64,000 bases of DNA, from contig JAKBJA010000133.1 in the NCBI GenBank assembly GCA_021836225.1, positions 195,593 to 259,592 of the forward strand. Reading direction: 5' to 3'. The position numbers were made by a program, and so were the translations under genes. Positions within the stretch are counted from its first letter, which is position 1, and each line of letters opens with the position of its first letter. Positions 17,771 through 26,400 of the stretch are shown here, piece by piece. The notes beneath the pieces are model-generated. The model saw only the letters and a list, made by a program, of their open reading frames with translations, made no database searches and was not told the DNA's origin. The stretch is from Pseudomonadota bacterium (GTDB taxonomy: Bacteria; Pseudomonadota; Gammaproteobacteria; Burkholderiales; Thiobacillaceae).

Positions 17771-18589
17771 TCAGCGTTCGACTGTAACAACGTGTGCCTG
17801 GATCTTGCTGTCGACGGGACCGGGCCCGAACCGTTCGGCGATCGCGGCGGTTGCGAGGTCGGTTGCTTCGCCAAGCCGGGACGCGTCGCGCGCCTCGATC
17901 TCGTTGCGCAGGGGTGTCCCTTCGCAGTAGGCGAGCGCGGGGATCCGCGGAGACGTCGCCGTGCTTCGCCTGGAAACGGTATGGACGTGCGGAGGGGAAG
18001 CAAAGCCAGCGCGCTGAAGATCGTGCTCAACGCGGGCGAGGTCGTGGTAGCCATGCGGCGTGCGGGCCAGGAAGCGTGGGGGATCCTGGGGAAAGAGCGA
18101 CTCGAGGGCAGTCGTCACCGTATGGGCAAGCTCGTTCTCCTCGATTCGGTCCCAGACGTTGAACAGCAACACACCGCCTGGCCTGAGCACCCGGCGTGCC
18201 TCCGAGAACACCTGCGGCTTGTCGGGAATGAACATGACCCCGAACTGGCATACCACGGCGTCAAACTGCGCGTCTTCGAAGGGCAGCCGCATGGCATCTG
18301 CCTGATGCCACGCAACCGGGCGGCTCGTGCCGATCTCGACAGCCATCGCCAGCATGGGCCGGTTCAAGTCCGTGGCGACAATTGCGACGTCTTCCGGCAG
18401 CACGGACGCCAGGTGGCGGGTCACGACACCCGTTCCCGCGGCAATTTCGAGTACGCGAGAGAGGGGGCGTGACGCCAGGCGGTTTGCGAGGTCTTCGGCA
18501 TACGGTCGGAAGATCAGTGGGACGAGATATTCTTCATACAGCCCGGGGATCGAGCCGGCAAAGATCTTGTCGGATTCAGGGCTGCTCAT
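17771..18589 (-). CDS. Class I SAM-dependent methyltransferase
   Basis: A 272-residue protein. The SAM-binding motif VLEIAAGTGVVTRHLA is at about 46-61, followed by DLNRPML (acidic ribose-binding), the AMRLPFEDAQFDAVVCQFGVMF motif II region and the RRVLRPGGVLLFNVWD segment. It resembles the UbiE/MenG-like methyltransferase group, but no substrate can be assigned. A GGGAG ribosome site precedes the ATG at 18589. It lies 59 bases downstream of the deacetylase-like gene on the same strand. Confidence 0.85.
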   Translation of the reverse strand: MSSPESDKIFAGSIPGLYEEYLVPLIFRPYAEDLANRLASRPLSRVLEIAAGTGVVTRHLASVLPEDVAIVATDLNRPMLAMAVEIGTSRPVAWHQADAMRLPFEDAQFDAVVCQFGVMFIPDKPQVFSEARRVLRPGGVLLFNVWDRIEENELAHTVTTALESLFPQDPPRFLARTPHGYHDLARVEHDLQRAGFASPPHVHTVSRRSTATSPRIPALAYCEGTPLRNEIEARDASRLGEATDLATAAIAERFGPGPVDSKIQAHVVTVER

Positions 18590-18648
18590 CGCCGTCTCCC
18601 AAAAAAACGATCCTTCCAATTTAGTACGCAAAGGCCATGAAGCGTGCC

Positions 18649-19572
18649 TTATAGCGCCGCCAGGGCCTTGATGTGTGCGGCCACGCTGCGCCCCAGGGCG
18701 CTGAGATCGTAGCCGCCTTCGAGCACGGACACGATGCGCCCGCCGGCATGGCGTGCGGCCACGTCCATGACCTGCTCGGTGATCCAGACGTAGTCCGCTT
18801 CCACCAGGCCGAACTGCGCCATGTCGTCCTCGCGGTGGCCGTCGAAGCCGGCAGAGAAAAACAGCATCTGCGGGCGGAAGGCTCCCAGTCGCGGCAGGAT
18901 CCGGGCGGTGAAGGCCTCGCGGTAGGCCGTGCCGGTGGTGCCGGCGGGCAGCGGCACATTGACGATGTGGTCGCTGACGGTGTCGGCGCCGCAGTGGGGG
19001 TAGAAGGGGTGCTGGAAGGTGGAGCACAGCATCAGGCGGGGATCGTCGCTGAAGATGTCTTCGGTGCCGTTGCCGTGGTGGACGTCGAAGTCGACGATGG
19101 CGACTCGCTCCAGGCTATGCGCTTCGAGTGCGTGCGCGGCGGCCACGGCGACATTGTTGAAGATGCAGAACCCCATGGCCTGGTTGCGGGTCGCGTGGTG
19201 GCCGGGCGGCCGACAGGCGACGAAGGCGTTGGCCACCTCGCCCCGCATCACCCGGTCGACTGCCATCACCGCACCGCCGGCCGCGTGGCAGGCGGCCTCC
19301 AGGCTGTGCGGGTTCATGCTGATGTCGGGGTCGAGTTCGCGCAGGCCTTCGCTGGGCGAAGCTGCTTCGACGAAGTCGATGTAGGCGGCGTCATGCACCC
19401 GCAGAAGCTGGCTGCGCTGTACCCGTGTGGCTTCAAGGTGGGTCAGGTGATCGAACAGGTGGGCGGCGTGCAGCCGGTCGTCGATGGCGCGCAGGCGTGC
19501 GGGGCTTTCCGGATGCCAGCCGCCCATGTCGTGCAGGAGATAGCTGGAGTGGGAGATGTAGGCGGTATGCAT
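18649..19572 (-). CDS. Histone-deacetylase-family protein (class II-like amidohydrolase)
   Basis: A 307-residue protein with the hallmark motifs of the arginase/deacetylase fold: GWHPESPARL near the N-terminus, CRPPGHHAT with the catalytic His pair, GFCIFNNVAVAA, the zinc-binding DFDVHHGNGTEDIF, and FFSAGFDGHREDD. Members remove acetyl groups from lysine side chains of proteins, acetylated polyamines or similar amides, so the exact substrate is open. It is divergent, 112 bases apart, from a Pat-type lysine acetyltransferase gene, which makes protein deacetylation an attractive guess. Confidence 0.93.
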   Translation of the reverse strand: MHTAYISHSSYLLHDMGGWHPESPARLRAIDDRLHAAHLFDHLTHLEATRVQRSQLLRVHDAAYIDFVEAASPSEGLRELDPDISMNPHSLEAACHAAGGAVMAVDRVMRGEVANAFVACRPPGHHATRNQAMGFCIFNNVAVAAAHALEAHSLERVAIVDFDVHHGNGTEDIFSDDPRLMLCSTFQHPFYPHCGADTVSDHIVNVPLPAGTTGTAYREAFTARILPRLGAFRPQMLFFSAGFDGHREDDMAQFGLVEADYVWITEQVMDVAARHAGGRIVSVLEGGYDLSALGRSVAAHIKALAAL

Positions 19573-19684
19573 GGCGTGGCGCAGGAGGGGATGGGAGAAC
19601 TATAGCCCGGCAGGATGGCGCTGTAACGGGGGATGACCTAGCATAGGCTGTCGGCGCCCTAACGAGTCCACCATCAGCATAGCC

Positions 19685-22363
19685 ATGCCCCAACACTATC
19701 TGCATCCCCTGTTCAACGCCCGCTCGGTGGCCGTCTTCGGCGCCAGCGAACGCGAGGACTCGGTCGCCGGTACCCTGTTCCGCAACCTGCGCCATGCCGG
19801 CTATCAGGGCGAGGTCTATCCGGTCAATCCCAAGCACGCGGCGGTATTCGGCGAACGCTGCTACGCTTCGGCCAGCGAGTTGCCGGCGGTGCCGGAACTG
19901 GCCCTGATCGCCACGCCGGCGGCGACCGTGGCGCAGATCATGGAGGACTGCGGGCAGCGTGGCATCCGTCATGCCATCGTGCTGTCCGCCGGTTTTCGTG
20001 AGGTGGGCGAGAAGGGCGTGGCGCTGGAAGCGGCCCTGGTGGCGGTGGCGAAGAAGCATGATATCCGCTTCATCGGCCCCAACTGTTTGGGCATCCAGCG
20101 GCCGTCCATCGGGCTGAATGCCACCTTCAGCCAGGGCGTCACCCTGGCGGGCGATCTTGCGCTGGTGTCGCAGTCCGGCGCGCTGTGCACCGCCATGCTG
20201 GACTGGGCGGAAGCCAACGGCATCGGCTTTTCCAGCGTGATTTCCACCGGCGCGTCGGCCGATCTGGATTTCGGCGAGATCCTCGACTACCTCGCCTTCG
20301 ACACGCAGACCAAGGGCATCCTGCTCTACATCGAGGGCATCCGCGACGCGCGCCGCTTCATGAGCGCGTTGCGCGCGACCGCCCGCTTCAAGCCCATCGT
20401 CATGGTCAAGGTGGGGCGTCATGCGACGGGCGCGCGGGCGGTGCTGTCGCACACCGGCGCGCTGGTCGGCTCGGATGCGGTGTTCGATGCGCTGGTGCGG
20501 CGCGCCGGCGTGGTGCGGGTCAATACCATCCTGCAGCTGTTCGCGTCGGCGCGGGCGCTGGCCACCCACATCCAGCCCACCGGCAACCGCCTCGCCATCG
20601 TCACCAACGGCGGCGGCCCCGGCGTCATGGCGACCGATCTCGCGGTGGACATGGGCGTGCGCATGGCCGAGCTGTCGCTGGAAACGATTGCGACGCTCAA
20701 CGGCGTATTGCCGTCCAACTGGTCGCAAGCCAATCCGCTCGACATCATCGGCGACGCCACGGCCGAGCGCTATCGCGCGGCGGTGGCCGCCTGCCTCGCC
20801 GACGACAACGTCGACGGCGTGCTGGCGATGCTGACGCCGCAGGCGATGACCCGGCCGACCGAGGCGGCGCAGGCCGTGGTCGACGTGGCGAAGACCTCGC
20901 GCAAGCCGGTGCTGACCTGCTGGATGGGCGAGGCGCAGGTGCGCGAAGGCCGCAGCCTGTTCAAGCAGGCCGGGATTCCCTATTTCACCACGCCGGAACC
21001 GGCGGTCGAGGTGTTCTCTTTCCTGTCCGCCTTTTACGAGAACCAGCGTCTCTTGTTGCAGACGCCGGGGCCGCTGTCGCATCAGGCCGAGCCGGACGTG
21101 GAAGGCGCGCGCCTGATCATCGAGAGCGCGCTGGCGCACGGCCGCCATCTGCTCAACGAAGTGGAGTCGAAGGCCTTGCTGTCGGCGTTCCACATTCCGA
21201 TCGCGCAGACCCTGATCGCGCGCGATCCCATGGAAGCGATGCTGATGGCGCAGCAGATGGGCTTCCCGGTGGCGATGAAGATCAACTCGCCGGACATCAC
21301 CCACAAGTCCGACGTCAATGGCGTGCGCCTGGGGCTATCCAGCGGCCAGGCGGTACGCTCCGCCTTCGGCGAGATGCTCGCCGACATCAAGCGCCTGCGC
21401 CCCGACGCCACGCTGGACGGCATCGTCATCGAACCGATGGCGGCGCGTCCGCATGCGCGCGAAGTGCTGCTCGGCATGACCTCGGACCCGGTGCTGGGAC
21501 CGGTGATCGTGTTCGGTGCCGGCGGCGTCGATGTCGAGGCCCTGCAGGATCGCGCGGTGACCCTGCCGCCGCTCAACCACTATCTGGCGCGCGACCTGAT
21601 CCAGCGGACCCGTGTCGCGACCTTGCTGGGCCCGTTCCGCAACCGCCCGCCGGTCGACATGGACACGCTGGAGAACGTGCTGCTGCGCCTGTCGGAAATG
21701 GTCTGCGAGCTGCCGTGGCTGGCGGAAATCGACATCAATCCCCTGCTGGTGGACGAGCACGGCGCGCTGGCGCTGGATGCGCGCATCGTCATCGCGCCGC
21801 GGGTGCCGACGGCCGACCGCTACGGCCACATGGCGATCCATCCCTATCCGGCGCATCTGGTGACGCGCTGGCAGCTGCCCAGCGGCAACGACGTCGTCAT
21901 TCGCCCGATCCGCCCGGAAGACGCGGAGTTGACCCAGGGCTTCGTGAAGAGCCTCTCCGAGGAATCCAAATACTTCCGTTTCATGGATGCGGTGAGCGAA
22001 CTTTCACCGGTCGCGCTGGCGCGCCTGACCCAGATCGACTACACGCGCGAGATGGCGCTGCTGGCGCTGACCGAGGTCGACGGCAGGGAAGTGGAACTGG
22101 GCGTGGCGCGCTACGCCATCAACCCCGATGGCGAATCCTGCGAATTCGCCCTGGTGGTCAATGACCAGTGGCAGAAGCAGGGCATCGGCCACAAGCTCAT
22201 GGACGTGCTGATGGACGTGGCGCGCGCCAGGGACTTGAAGGTGATGGAGGGCGAGGTGCTGAAGACCAACCGCCCCATGCTGAAGCTGGTGGAAGCGTTG
22301 GGTTTCCGCATCGAACCGCACCCCGAGGATGAGTCGGTGCGCAAGGTTTCACGCGCCCTGTAA
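19685..22363 (+). CDS. Pat/YfiQ-type protein lysine acetyltransferase (acyl-CoA synthetase-like plus GNAT)
   Basis: An 892-residue fusion. Residues 1-460 form the CoA-binding/ligase domains of NDP-forming acyl-CoA synthetases (SVAVFGAS, GPNCLGIQRP, SQSGALCTA, and SHTGALVGSD with His256 at the position phosphorylated in active ligases). About 485-705 is an ATP-grasp domain (MKINSPDITHKSDVNGV). About 725-892 is a GNAT acetyltransferase (IRPIRPEDAELTQ, EFALVVNDQWQKQGIGHKLM). Relatives such as Salmonella Pat acetylate and silence metabolic enzymes, acetyl-CoA synthetase among them. The facing gene is a deacetylase-family protein. Confidence 0.93.
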   Translation: MPQHYLHPLFNARSVAVFGASEREDSVAGTLFRNLRHAGYQGEVYPVNPKHAAVFGERCYASASELPAVPELALIATPAATVAQIMEDCGQRGIRHAIVLSAGFREVGEKGVALEAALVAVAKKHDIRFIGPNCLGIQRPSIGLNATFSQGVTLAGDLALVSQSGALCTAMLDWAEANGIGFSSVISTGASADLDFGEILDYLAFDTQTKGILLYIEGIRDARRFMSALRATARFKPIVMVKVGRHATGARAVLSHTGALVGSDAVFDALVRRAGVVRVNTILQLFASARALATHIQPTGNRLAIVTNGGGPGVMATDLAVDMGVRMAELSLETIATLNGVLPSNWSQANPLDIIGDATAERYRAAVAACLADDNVDGVLAMLTPQAMTRPTEAAQAVVDVAKTSRKPVLTCWMGEAQVREGRSLFKQAGIPYFTTPEPAVEVFSFLSAFYENQRLLLQTPGPLSHQAEPDVEGARLIIESALAHGRHLLNEVESKALLSAFHIPIAQTLIARDPMEAMLMAQQMGFPVAMKINSPDITHKSDVNGVRLGLSSGQAVRSAFGEMLADIKRLRPDATLDGIVIEPMAARPHAREVLLGMTSDPVLGPVIVFGAGGVDVEALQDRAVTLPPLNHYLARDLIQRTRVATLLGPFRNRPPVDMDTLENVLLRLSEMVCELPWLAEIDINPLLVDEHGALALDARIVIAPRVPTADRYGHMAIHPYPAHLVTRWQLPSGNDVVIRPIRPEDAELTQGFVKSLSEESKYFRFMDAVSELSPVALARLTQIDYTREMALLALTEVDGREVELGVARYAINPDGESCEFALVVNDQWQKQGIGHKLMDVLMDVARARDLKVMEGEVLKTNRPMLKLVEALGFRIEPHPEDESVRKVSRAL

Positions 22364-22375
22364 CCCGCGCCAGGA

Positions 22376-24277
22376 TCAGTGGAGCGGGCTGTGCTGTCGG
22401 GTGCAGGCCTGGTTGCGGCCGGCTTCCTTGGCCGCATAGAGGCCCTGGTCGGCCAGGCTTACCAGCGCGTCCATGTCAGCAATGTCGGGTTCGCGTGTCG
22501 CGACGCCGATGCTGACGGTGAGGATTTTTTCCGTTTTCCCGATGGTCATCCGTTTGGCGCTGAGGCTGGTACGCAGGCGTTCGGCTGACTGCATCGCGGA
22601 CTTGAGATCGGTGTTGGGGCAAATGACCAGGAACTCCTCGCCGCCGATGCGGCAGACGCTGTCTTCGCGGCGTGCCGTGGTGCGCAGGATGGCCGCAGCC
22701 TCGCGCAACACGCTGTCGCCGGCGGCGTGGCCGTAGGTGTCGTTGATGTGCTTGAAATGATCGATGTCGACCACCATCACCGAAAGCGGCAACGTCGTGC
22801 GTGAGGCGGCGCTCCACGCCTGTTCGAGCTGATCCATGGCCGAGCGGCGGTTGGGCAGCCCGGTCAGCAGGTCGGTCAGCGCAGCGTTGGCCAGCCGCCG
22901 GTTGGCCACGGCGAGCTCGGCCGCGATCTGGCGCAGCTGGGTGCGGTCCTTTTCCCAGGCGGCCTGCAGCTGCACCAGGCGCTGCGCGGCACGCAGCCGG
23001 GTGCGCAGGCCCTTGGCGCTGAGGGTGCTGGGCACGTAGCCATCGGCGCCCGCCTCGTAGGCGCGGCCCAGGTGGTCCTCGTTGTGGTCGTCGGCCATCA
23101 GCAGGATATGCATGCGACGGCCTTCGTCGGTAGCGCGCAGGGCCTGGCACAACTCCTGGCCGTCGAGCAGCGGCAGGTCGTAATGCGCGATGATGACGTG
23201 CGGCAGCACCTCCATCGCCAGTGCCAGTGCGGTGGTGCCGTTGTCGGCCGGATACACGATGTGACTGCTGTCCTCGACCAGCAGGGCCATCGTTTTGCGG
23301 CGGGTGAAGGCGTTGCCGTCCGCCACCACGATGCGCAGCGCCGCCTCGCATTCCGGGTCGACATCCTCGACTTCGTTGTGGCCGTGCAGGATTTCGGCAA
23401 ACGGCGGCAGCGAAGCCGCCGGAATCTTCAACAGCTCGCCCCACTCCCGCCAGCTGGCGAGCACGTCGTCGATCAATTTGCCGGCCTGCTCGGTCGAGAT
23501 ATCGAGTTCGGCCACTTGCGTGACCCATTCCCTGGCCAGCCCCTGCCGGACGGCGGAACCAGCGAGTCCGAAATCGGCCAGTCGATGCGACAGGCGCAGC
23601 ATCAGCGTCATGCTGTGCGAACGCGAGTCGTTGGGATAACCGGGATGGTTCGGGTCTTCATAGTGGGAGAGGGGGCTGGTGAAGACCCTGGGTATGCCCC
23701 AGTCGGCCATCATGATGATGCCCAGTTCGCCGTGATCGGTTTCCAGGCGGGCCCGCTCGTGGGCGAAGAGGGGCTGGGCGGAATCGGCATGGTATGTATT
23801 CAGCACCACGCTGTATTCATCGGGATAGGCGGTCGCCAGGGCCAGCTGCCCCACCTGTGCCAGCAGGCCGCAGACGAACAGTTCGTCGGCGGCGGCCACC
23901 CGCACCCGCTGTCCCAGCGCCTGCATGGTCAAGGCCATCAGCAGCGAATGCGACCAGTAGGCCTGATAGTCGAACGCTTCGCAGGCGCCTTTGCGGTACT
24001 GGTCGAGCAGCGAAAACCCCAGCGCCAGATGGCGCACGGTCGCCATGCCCTGGCGCACCACGGCTTCCTGCACCGATACCACCGGGCGCCCGATATGGGA
24101 AACGGCATTGGCGAGCTTGATCAGCCGCCCCGACAGGGCGGGATCGGTCTGCACCACGCGCGCGATTTCGCCCAGGGTCGCGTTCTCGCGGCGAGACAAC
24201 TCCAGCACGGCCAGGGCCACCCCGCGCGGCGTAGGCAGTTGGCCGCTGATCTTGAGTTGCTCTAGCTGGGGTGTCAT
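22376..24277 (-). CDS. HDOD / degenerate receiver / GGDEF signalling protein
   Basis: A 633-residue cytoplasmic protein. An HDOD domain (about 1-285) is followed by a receiver-like domain (about 313-432) and a C-terminal GGDEF domain. The cyclase looks active: GGEEF at 545-549 with an RRED inhibitory I-site five residues before it. The receiver looks unable to be phosphorylated: the aspartate expected in VIIAxYDLP is His365, and the conserved lysine region reads YVPST. HDOD proteins often act in signalling or motility control. A sigma-28-like promoter lies about 150 bases upstream. The ATG at 24277 is chosen over a TTG three bases earlier. Confidence 0.9.
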   Translation of the reverse strand: MTPQLEQLKISGQLPTPRGVALAVLELSRRENATLGEIARVVQTDPALSGRLIKLANAVSHIGRPVVSVQEAVVRQGMATVRHLALGFSLLDQYRKGACEAFDYQAYWSHSLLMALTMQALGQRVRVAAADELFVCGLLAQVGQLALATAYPDEYSVVLNTYHADSAQPLFAHERARLETDHGELGIIMMADWGIPRVFTSPLSHYEDPNHPGYPNDSRSHSMTLMLRLSHRLADFGLAGSAVRQGLAREWVTQVAELDISTEQAGKLIDDVLASWREWGELLKIPAASLPPFAEILHGHNEVEDVDPECEAALRIVVADGNAFTRRKTMALLVEDSSHIVYPADNGTTALALAMEVLPHVIIAHYDLPLLDGQELCQALRATDEGRRMHILLMADDHNEDHLGRAYEAGADGYVPSTLSAKGLRTRLRAAQRLVQLQAAWEKDRTQLRQIAAELAVANRRLANAALTDLLTGLPNRRSAMDQLEQAWSAASRTTLPLSVMVVDIDHFKHINDTYGHAAGDSVLREAAAILRTTARREDSVCRIGGEEFLVICPNTDLKSAMQSAERLRTSLSAKRMTIGKTEKILTVSIGVATREPDIADMDALVSLADQGLYAAKEAGRNQACTRQHSPLH

Positions 24278-24280
24278 CAA

Positions 24281-24487
24281 TCAACCTGTTGCATCTAAAG
24301 TGGGTAAATCCCCGTTCGCCTTGCCACGCAGCCCGGTCGCACCCAGGGCGAGCGGCCTTTCCGGGAGGCAAATGGTGGGAAGGGCGGGGTCTGCTTGCCA
24401 GGAACCTGTCAGTCTGTCGGCACCTACACCAGGTTTATCGTCAGAATTTCGACAAAATTAACCCCCGCCGGCGCGGGGACAAACGGA
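24281..24487. other. Intergenic region upstream of the HDOD-GGDEF gene
   Basis: About 207 bases without a gene. They hold the sigma-28-like element at 24435-24461 and a GC-rich CCCCCGCCGGCGCGGGG hairpin at about 24462-24479 near the 3' end of the DUF1841 gene. No riboswitch fold was recognised. Confidence 0.4.
24435..24461 (-). promoter_or_regulatory. Possible sigma-28 (FliA) promoter
   Basis: On the minus strand TTAATTTT-N11-GACGATAA matches the flagellar consensus TAAAGTTT-N11-GCCGATAA at 13 of 16 positions with exact spacing. It points to the HDOD-GGDEF gene. Confidence 0.4.
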
Positions 24488-24922
24488 TCAGGATTCGCCG
24501 AGGGCGTGGTCGAGACAACGCAGGTAGGCGGCAGAGTCGAACGCAGTCTGGTGGCGCTGCACCTGCCAGATCATCTCGGCCAGGCAGTCCATCACCGCGT
24601 GCTGGGCGTCCATCGCATTGCCATGCCGTTTCAGCAGGCGCTGGTAGCGCTCGCGTATCCCGGGCGGCTGGTCGACCGACAGCTGCTCGGTGATCGCCAG
24701 ATGCATGGAAAGATGCAGAAAAGGATTGGTTTCGCCCTGTTCCGGCAGGTAGTTTCGCTCCCTGTAACGCTCGGGCTGATCGAGCAGGGCGTGATATTCG
24801 GGGTGCGCCAGCACGGCGTCGAGCGCCGGCTGTTCCGCCCCCGCCAGCGGCTGCCCGGCGCGGTATTTCGCCCACACATCGAAGAAGAACTGGCGAACCT
24901 GGTCGCGGCTGGGATTGAACAT
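24488..24922 (-). CDS. DUF1841-family protein
   Basis: A 144-residue soluble protein starting MFNPSRDQVRQFFFDVW and containing ETNPFLHLSMHLAITEQLSVDQPPG, the characteristic DUF1841 core. Function unknown. The ATG at 24922 overlaps the nth stop codon (ATGA), so it is translated together with endonuclease III; the family commonly sits beside nth in betaproteobacteria. A longer in-frame start inside nth is not credible. Confidence 0.88.
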   Translation of the reverse strand: MFNPSRDQVRQFFFDVWAKYRAGQPLAGAEQPALDAVLAHPEYHALLDQPERYRERNYLPEQGETNPFLHLSMHLAITEQLSVDQPPGIRERYQRLLKRHGNAMDAQHAVMDCLAEMIWQVQRHQTAFDSAAYLRCLDHALGES

Positions 24923-25563
24923 CAACCCGTGGGAAGCAGCTTGCCCTTGTATTCGCACAGGTCCGCGATGATGCACTCGCCGCATTTCGGCTTGCGCGCC
25001 TGGCATACGTAGCGCCCGTGCAGAATCAGCCAGTGGTGCGCGTCGATGCGAAATTCCAGGGGGATGGTCTTCAGCAGTTTCTTTTCCACCTCCAGAACCG
25101 TCTTGCCGGGCGCCAGCCCGGTGCGGTTGGCGACACGGAAGATGTGGGTGTCGACCGCCATCGTCGGCTGGCCGAAGGCAGTGTTGAGGATCACGTTGGC
25201 GGTCTTGCGCCCCACGCCGGGGAGCGCCTCGAGCGCGGCGCGCTCGGCCGGCACCCGGCTGCCGTGCTGCTCGACCAGCATCTTGCAGGCGGCGATGAGG
25301 TGCTTGGCTTTGCTCTTGTAGAGCCCGATGGTCTTGATGTATTCGGCGAGGCCGGCTTCCCCCAGCGCATGGATCGCCTCGGGCGTGTTGGCCACCGGAA
25401 ACAGCCTGCGCGTCGCCAGGTTCACCCCCTTGTCGGTGGCTTGCGCCGACAGCACCACCGCCACCAGCAGTTCGAACGGCGTTGTGTACTCGAGCTCGGT
25501 GGTGGGATGCGGGTTGGCCGCGCGCAGGCGGCTGAAGATCTCGTGGCGCTTGGCGTTGTTCAT
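24922..25563 (-). CDS. nth: Endonuclease III
   Basis: A 213-residue protein with the helix-hairpin-helix LPGVGRKTANVIL, which carries the catalytic lysine, then AVDTHIFRVANR with the catalytic aspartate. The C-terminal iron-sulfur loop is C-x6-C-x2-C-x5-C (CQARKPKCGECIIADLC). It removes oxidised pyrimidines and nicks abasic sites in base excision repair. It is the classic neighbour of the rsx/rnf operon and follows it here on the same strand. Confidence 0.97.
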   Translation of the reverse strand: MNNAKRHEIFSRLRAANPHPTTELEYTTPFELLVAVVLSAQATDKGVNLATRRLFPVANTPEAIHALGEAGLAEYIKTIGLYKSKAKHLIAACKMLVEQHGSRVPAERAALEALPGVGRKTANVILNTAFGQPTMAVDTHIFRVANRTGLAPGKTVLEVEKKLLKTIPLEFRIDAHHWLILHGRYVCQARKPKCGECIIADLCEYKGKLLPTG

Positions 25564-25573
25564 TGCGCGCAGG

Positions 25574-25726
25574 TCATTGTTCGGCCAGGCGTTTTTTTAG
25601 CGCCCGTTTTTCGGCCTGCCGTTTGGCGCGCGCCGTTTTTTCGTGTTCGCCGGCCTTGCGGGCAATCGCCAGCGCGACAAACGGATTGCGCGGCTTGGGG
25701 ACGCGTCTTTTCAGCGGCGGCTTCAT
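25574..25726 (-). CDS. Small basic protein of 50 residues between rsxE and nth
   Basis: This short gene encodes a very basic peptide beginning MKPPLKRRVPKPRNPFVALA and continuing as an Arg/Lys/Ala-rich helix. Its ATG overlaps the rsxE stop codon as ATGA, and its stop lies 10 bases before the nth start, so it fits precisely in the operon. I infer that it is real from this placement and its consistent codon use. The charge pattern suggests nucleic-acid or ribosome binding, but nothing identifies a function. Confidence 0.7.
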   Translation of the reverse strand: MKPPLKRRVPKPRNPFVALAIARKAGEHEKTARAKRQAEKRALKKRLAEQ

Positions 25727-26400
25727 GCCACAACCGGAACGGCCGCGCGGGCGCGCTGGGCGACGCGCGCCTTGTTCCAGTTGTTGGCGGCGATCAGGAG
25801 CCCCAGCCCGATAAAGGCGCCAGGCGGAAGAATCGCCAGCAAGAAACCCCGATAGTTGGGCAGCACGTGCAGAACGAAGCCTTTCGCCGATTCGCCGAGG
25901 GCGAGGTCGATGCCCGAGAGCAGCGTGCCCGTGCCGGCCAGTTCGCGGATCGAGCCGAGTACCACCAGCACCATGGTCAGTCCCAATCCCATCGCCAGAC
26001 CATCGATCGCGCTATGCAGCGGGTGATTCTTGGCGGCAAACGCGTCGGCGCGCGCCAGCACGATGCAGTTGGTGACGATGAGCGGTATGAAAATCCCCAG
26101 TACCTTATGGAGCGGCTGCACAAACGCGTTCATCGCCAGGTCGATCACCGTGACCAGCGCGGCGATGATGAGGATGAACACGGGGATGCGGATTTCGTTC
26201 GGCACGAAATTGCGGATGCTCGACACCGCGCCGCTCGATGCGGCCATCACCAGGGCCGTGGCGATCCCCAACGACAGCGCGTTGACTACATTGTTGCTGA
26301 TCGCCAGCAGCGGACACATGCCAAGCAGCTGCACCAGGCCGGTGTTCTGCTTGATGATGCCGTTGTGGAACAGGCTGCGGATTTCGTTCATCGTGATCAT
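25723..26400 (-). CDS. rsxE: Electron transport complex subunit RsxE/RnfE
   Basis: A 225-residue integral membrane protein with the RnfE signatures NTGLVQLLGMCPLLAISNNVVNALSLG (first 20 residues diagnostic) and GIFIPLIVTNCIVLARA. It is a membrane subunit of the Rnf/Rsx complex, which couples electron flow between NADH and ferredoxin to ion movement, or reduces SoxR in E. coli. The ATG at 26400 overlaps the rsxG stop (ATGA). An upstream in-frame reading inside rsxG is rejected. The C-terminal tail is Arg/Ala-rich. Confidence 0.95.
   Translation of the reverse strand: MITMNEIRSLFHNGIIKQNTGLVQLLGMCPLLAISNNVVNALSLGIATALVMAASSGAVSSIRNFVPNEIRIPVFILIIAALVTVIDLAMNAFVQPLHKVLGIFIPLIVTNCIVLARADAFAAKNHPLHSAIDGLAMGLGLTMVLVVLGSIRELAGTGTLLSGIDLALGESAKGFVLHVLPNYRGFLLAILPPGAFIGLGLLIAANNWNKARVAQRARAAVPVVA

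Noticed and set aside
19433..21304. 623-codon minus-strand open frame opposite the Pat-type gene
   Set aside because: Antisense of a well-supported gene; product rich in His, Arg and Gln without domain signature.
24281..24434. Cyclic di-GMP riboswitch before the HDOD-GGDEF gene
   Set aside because: The conserved GEMM core bases could not be aligned on the minus strand.
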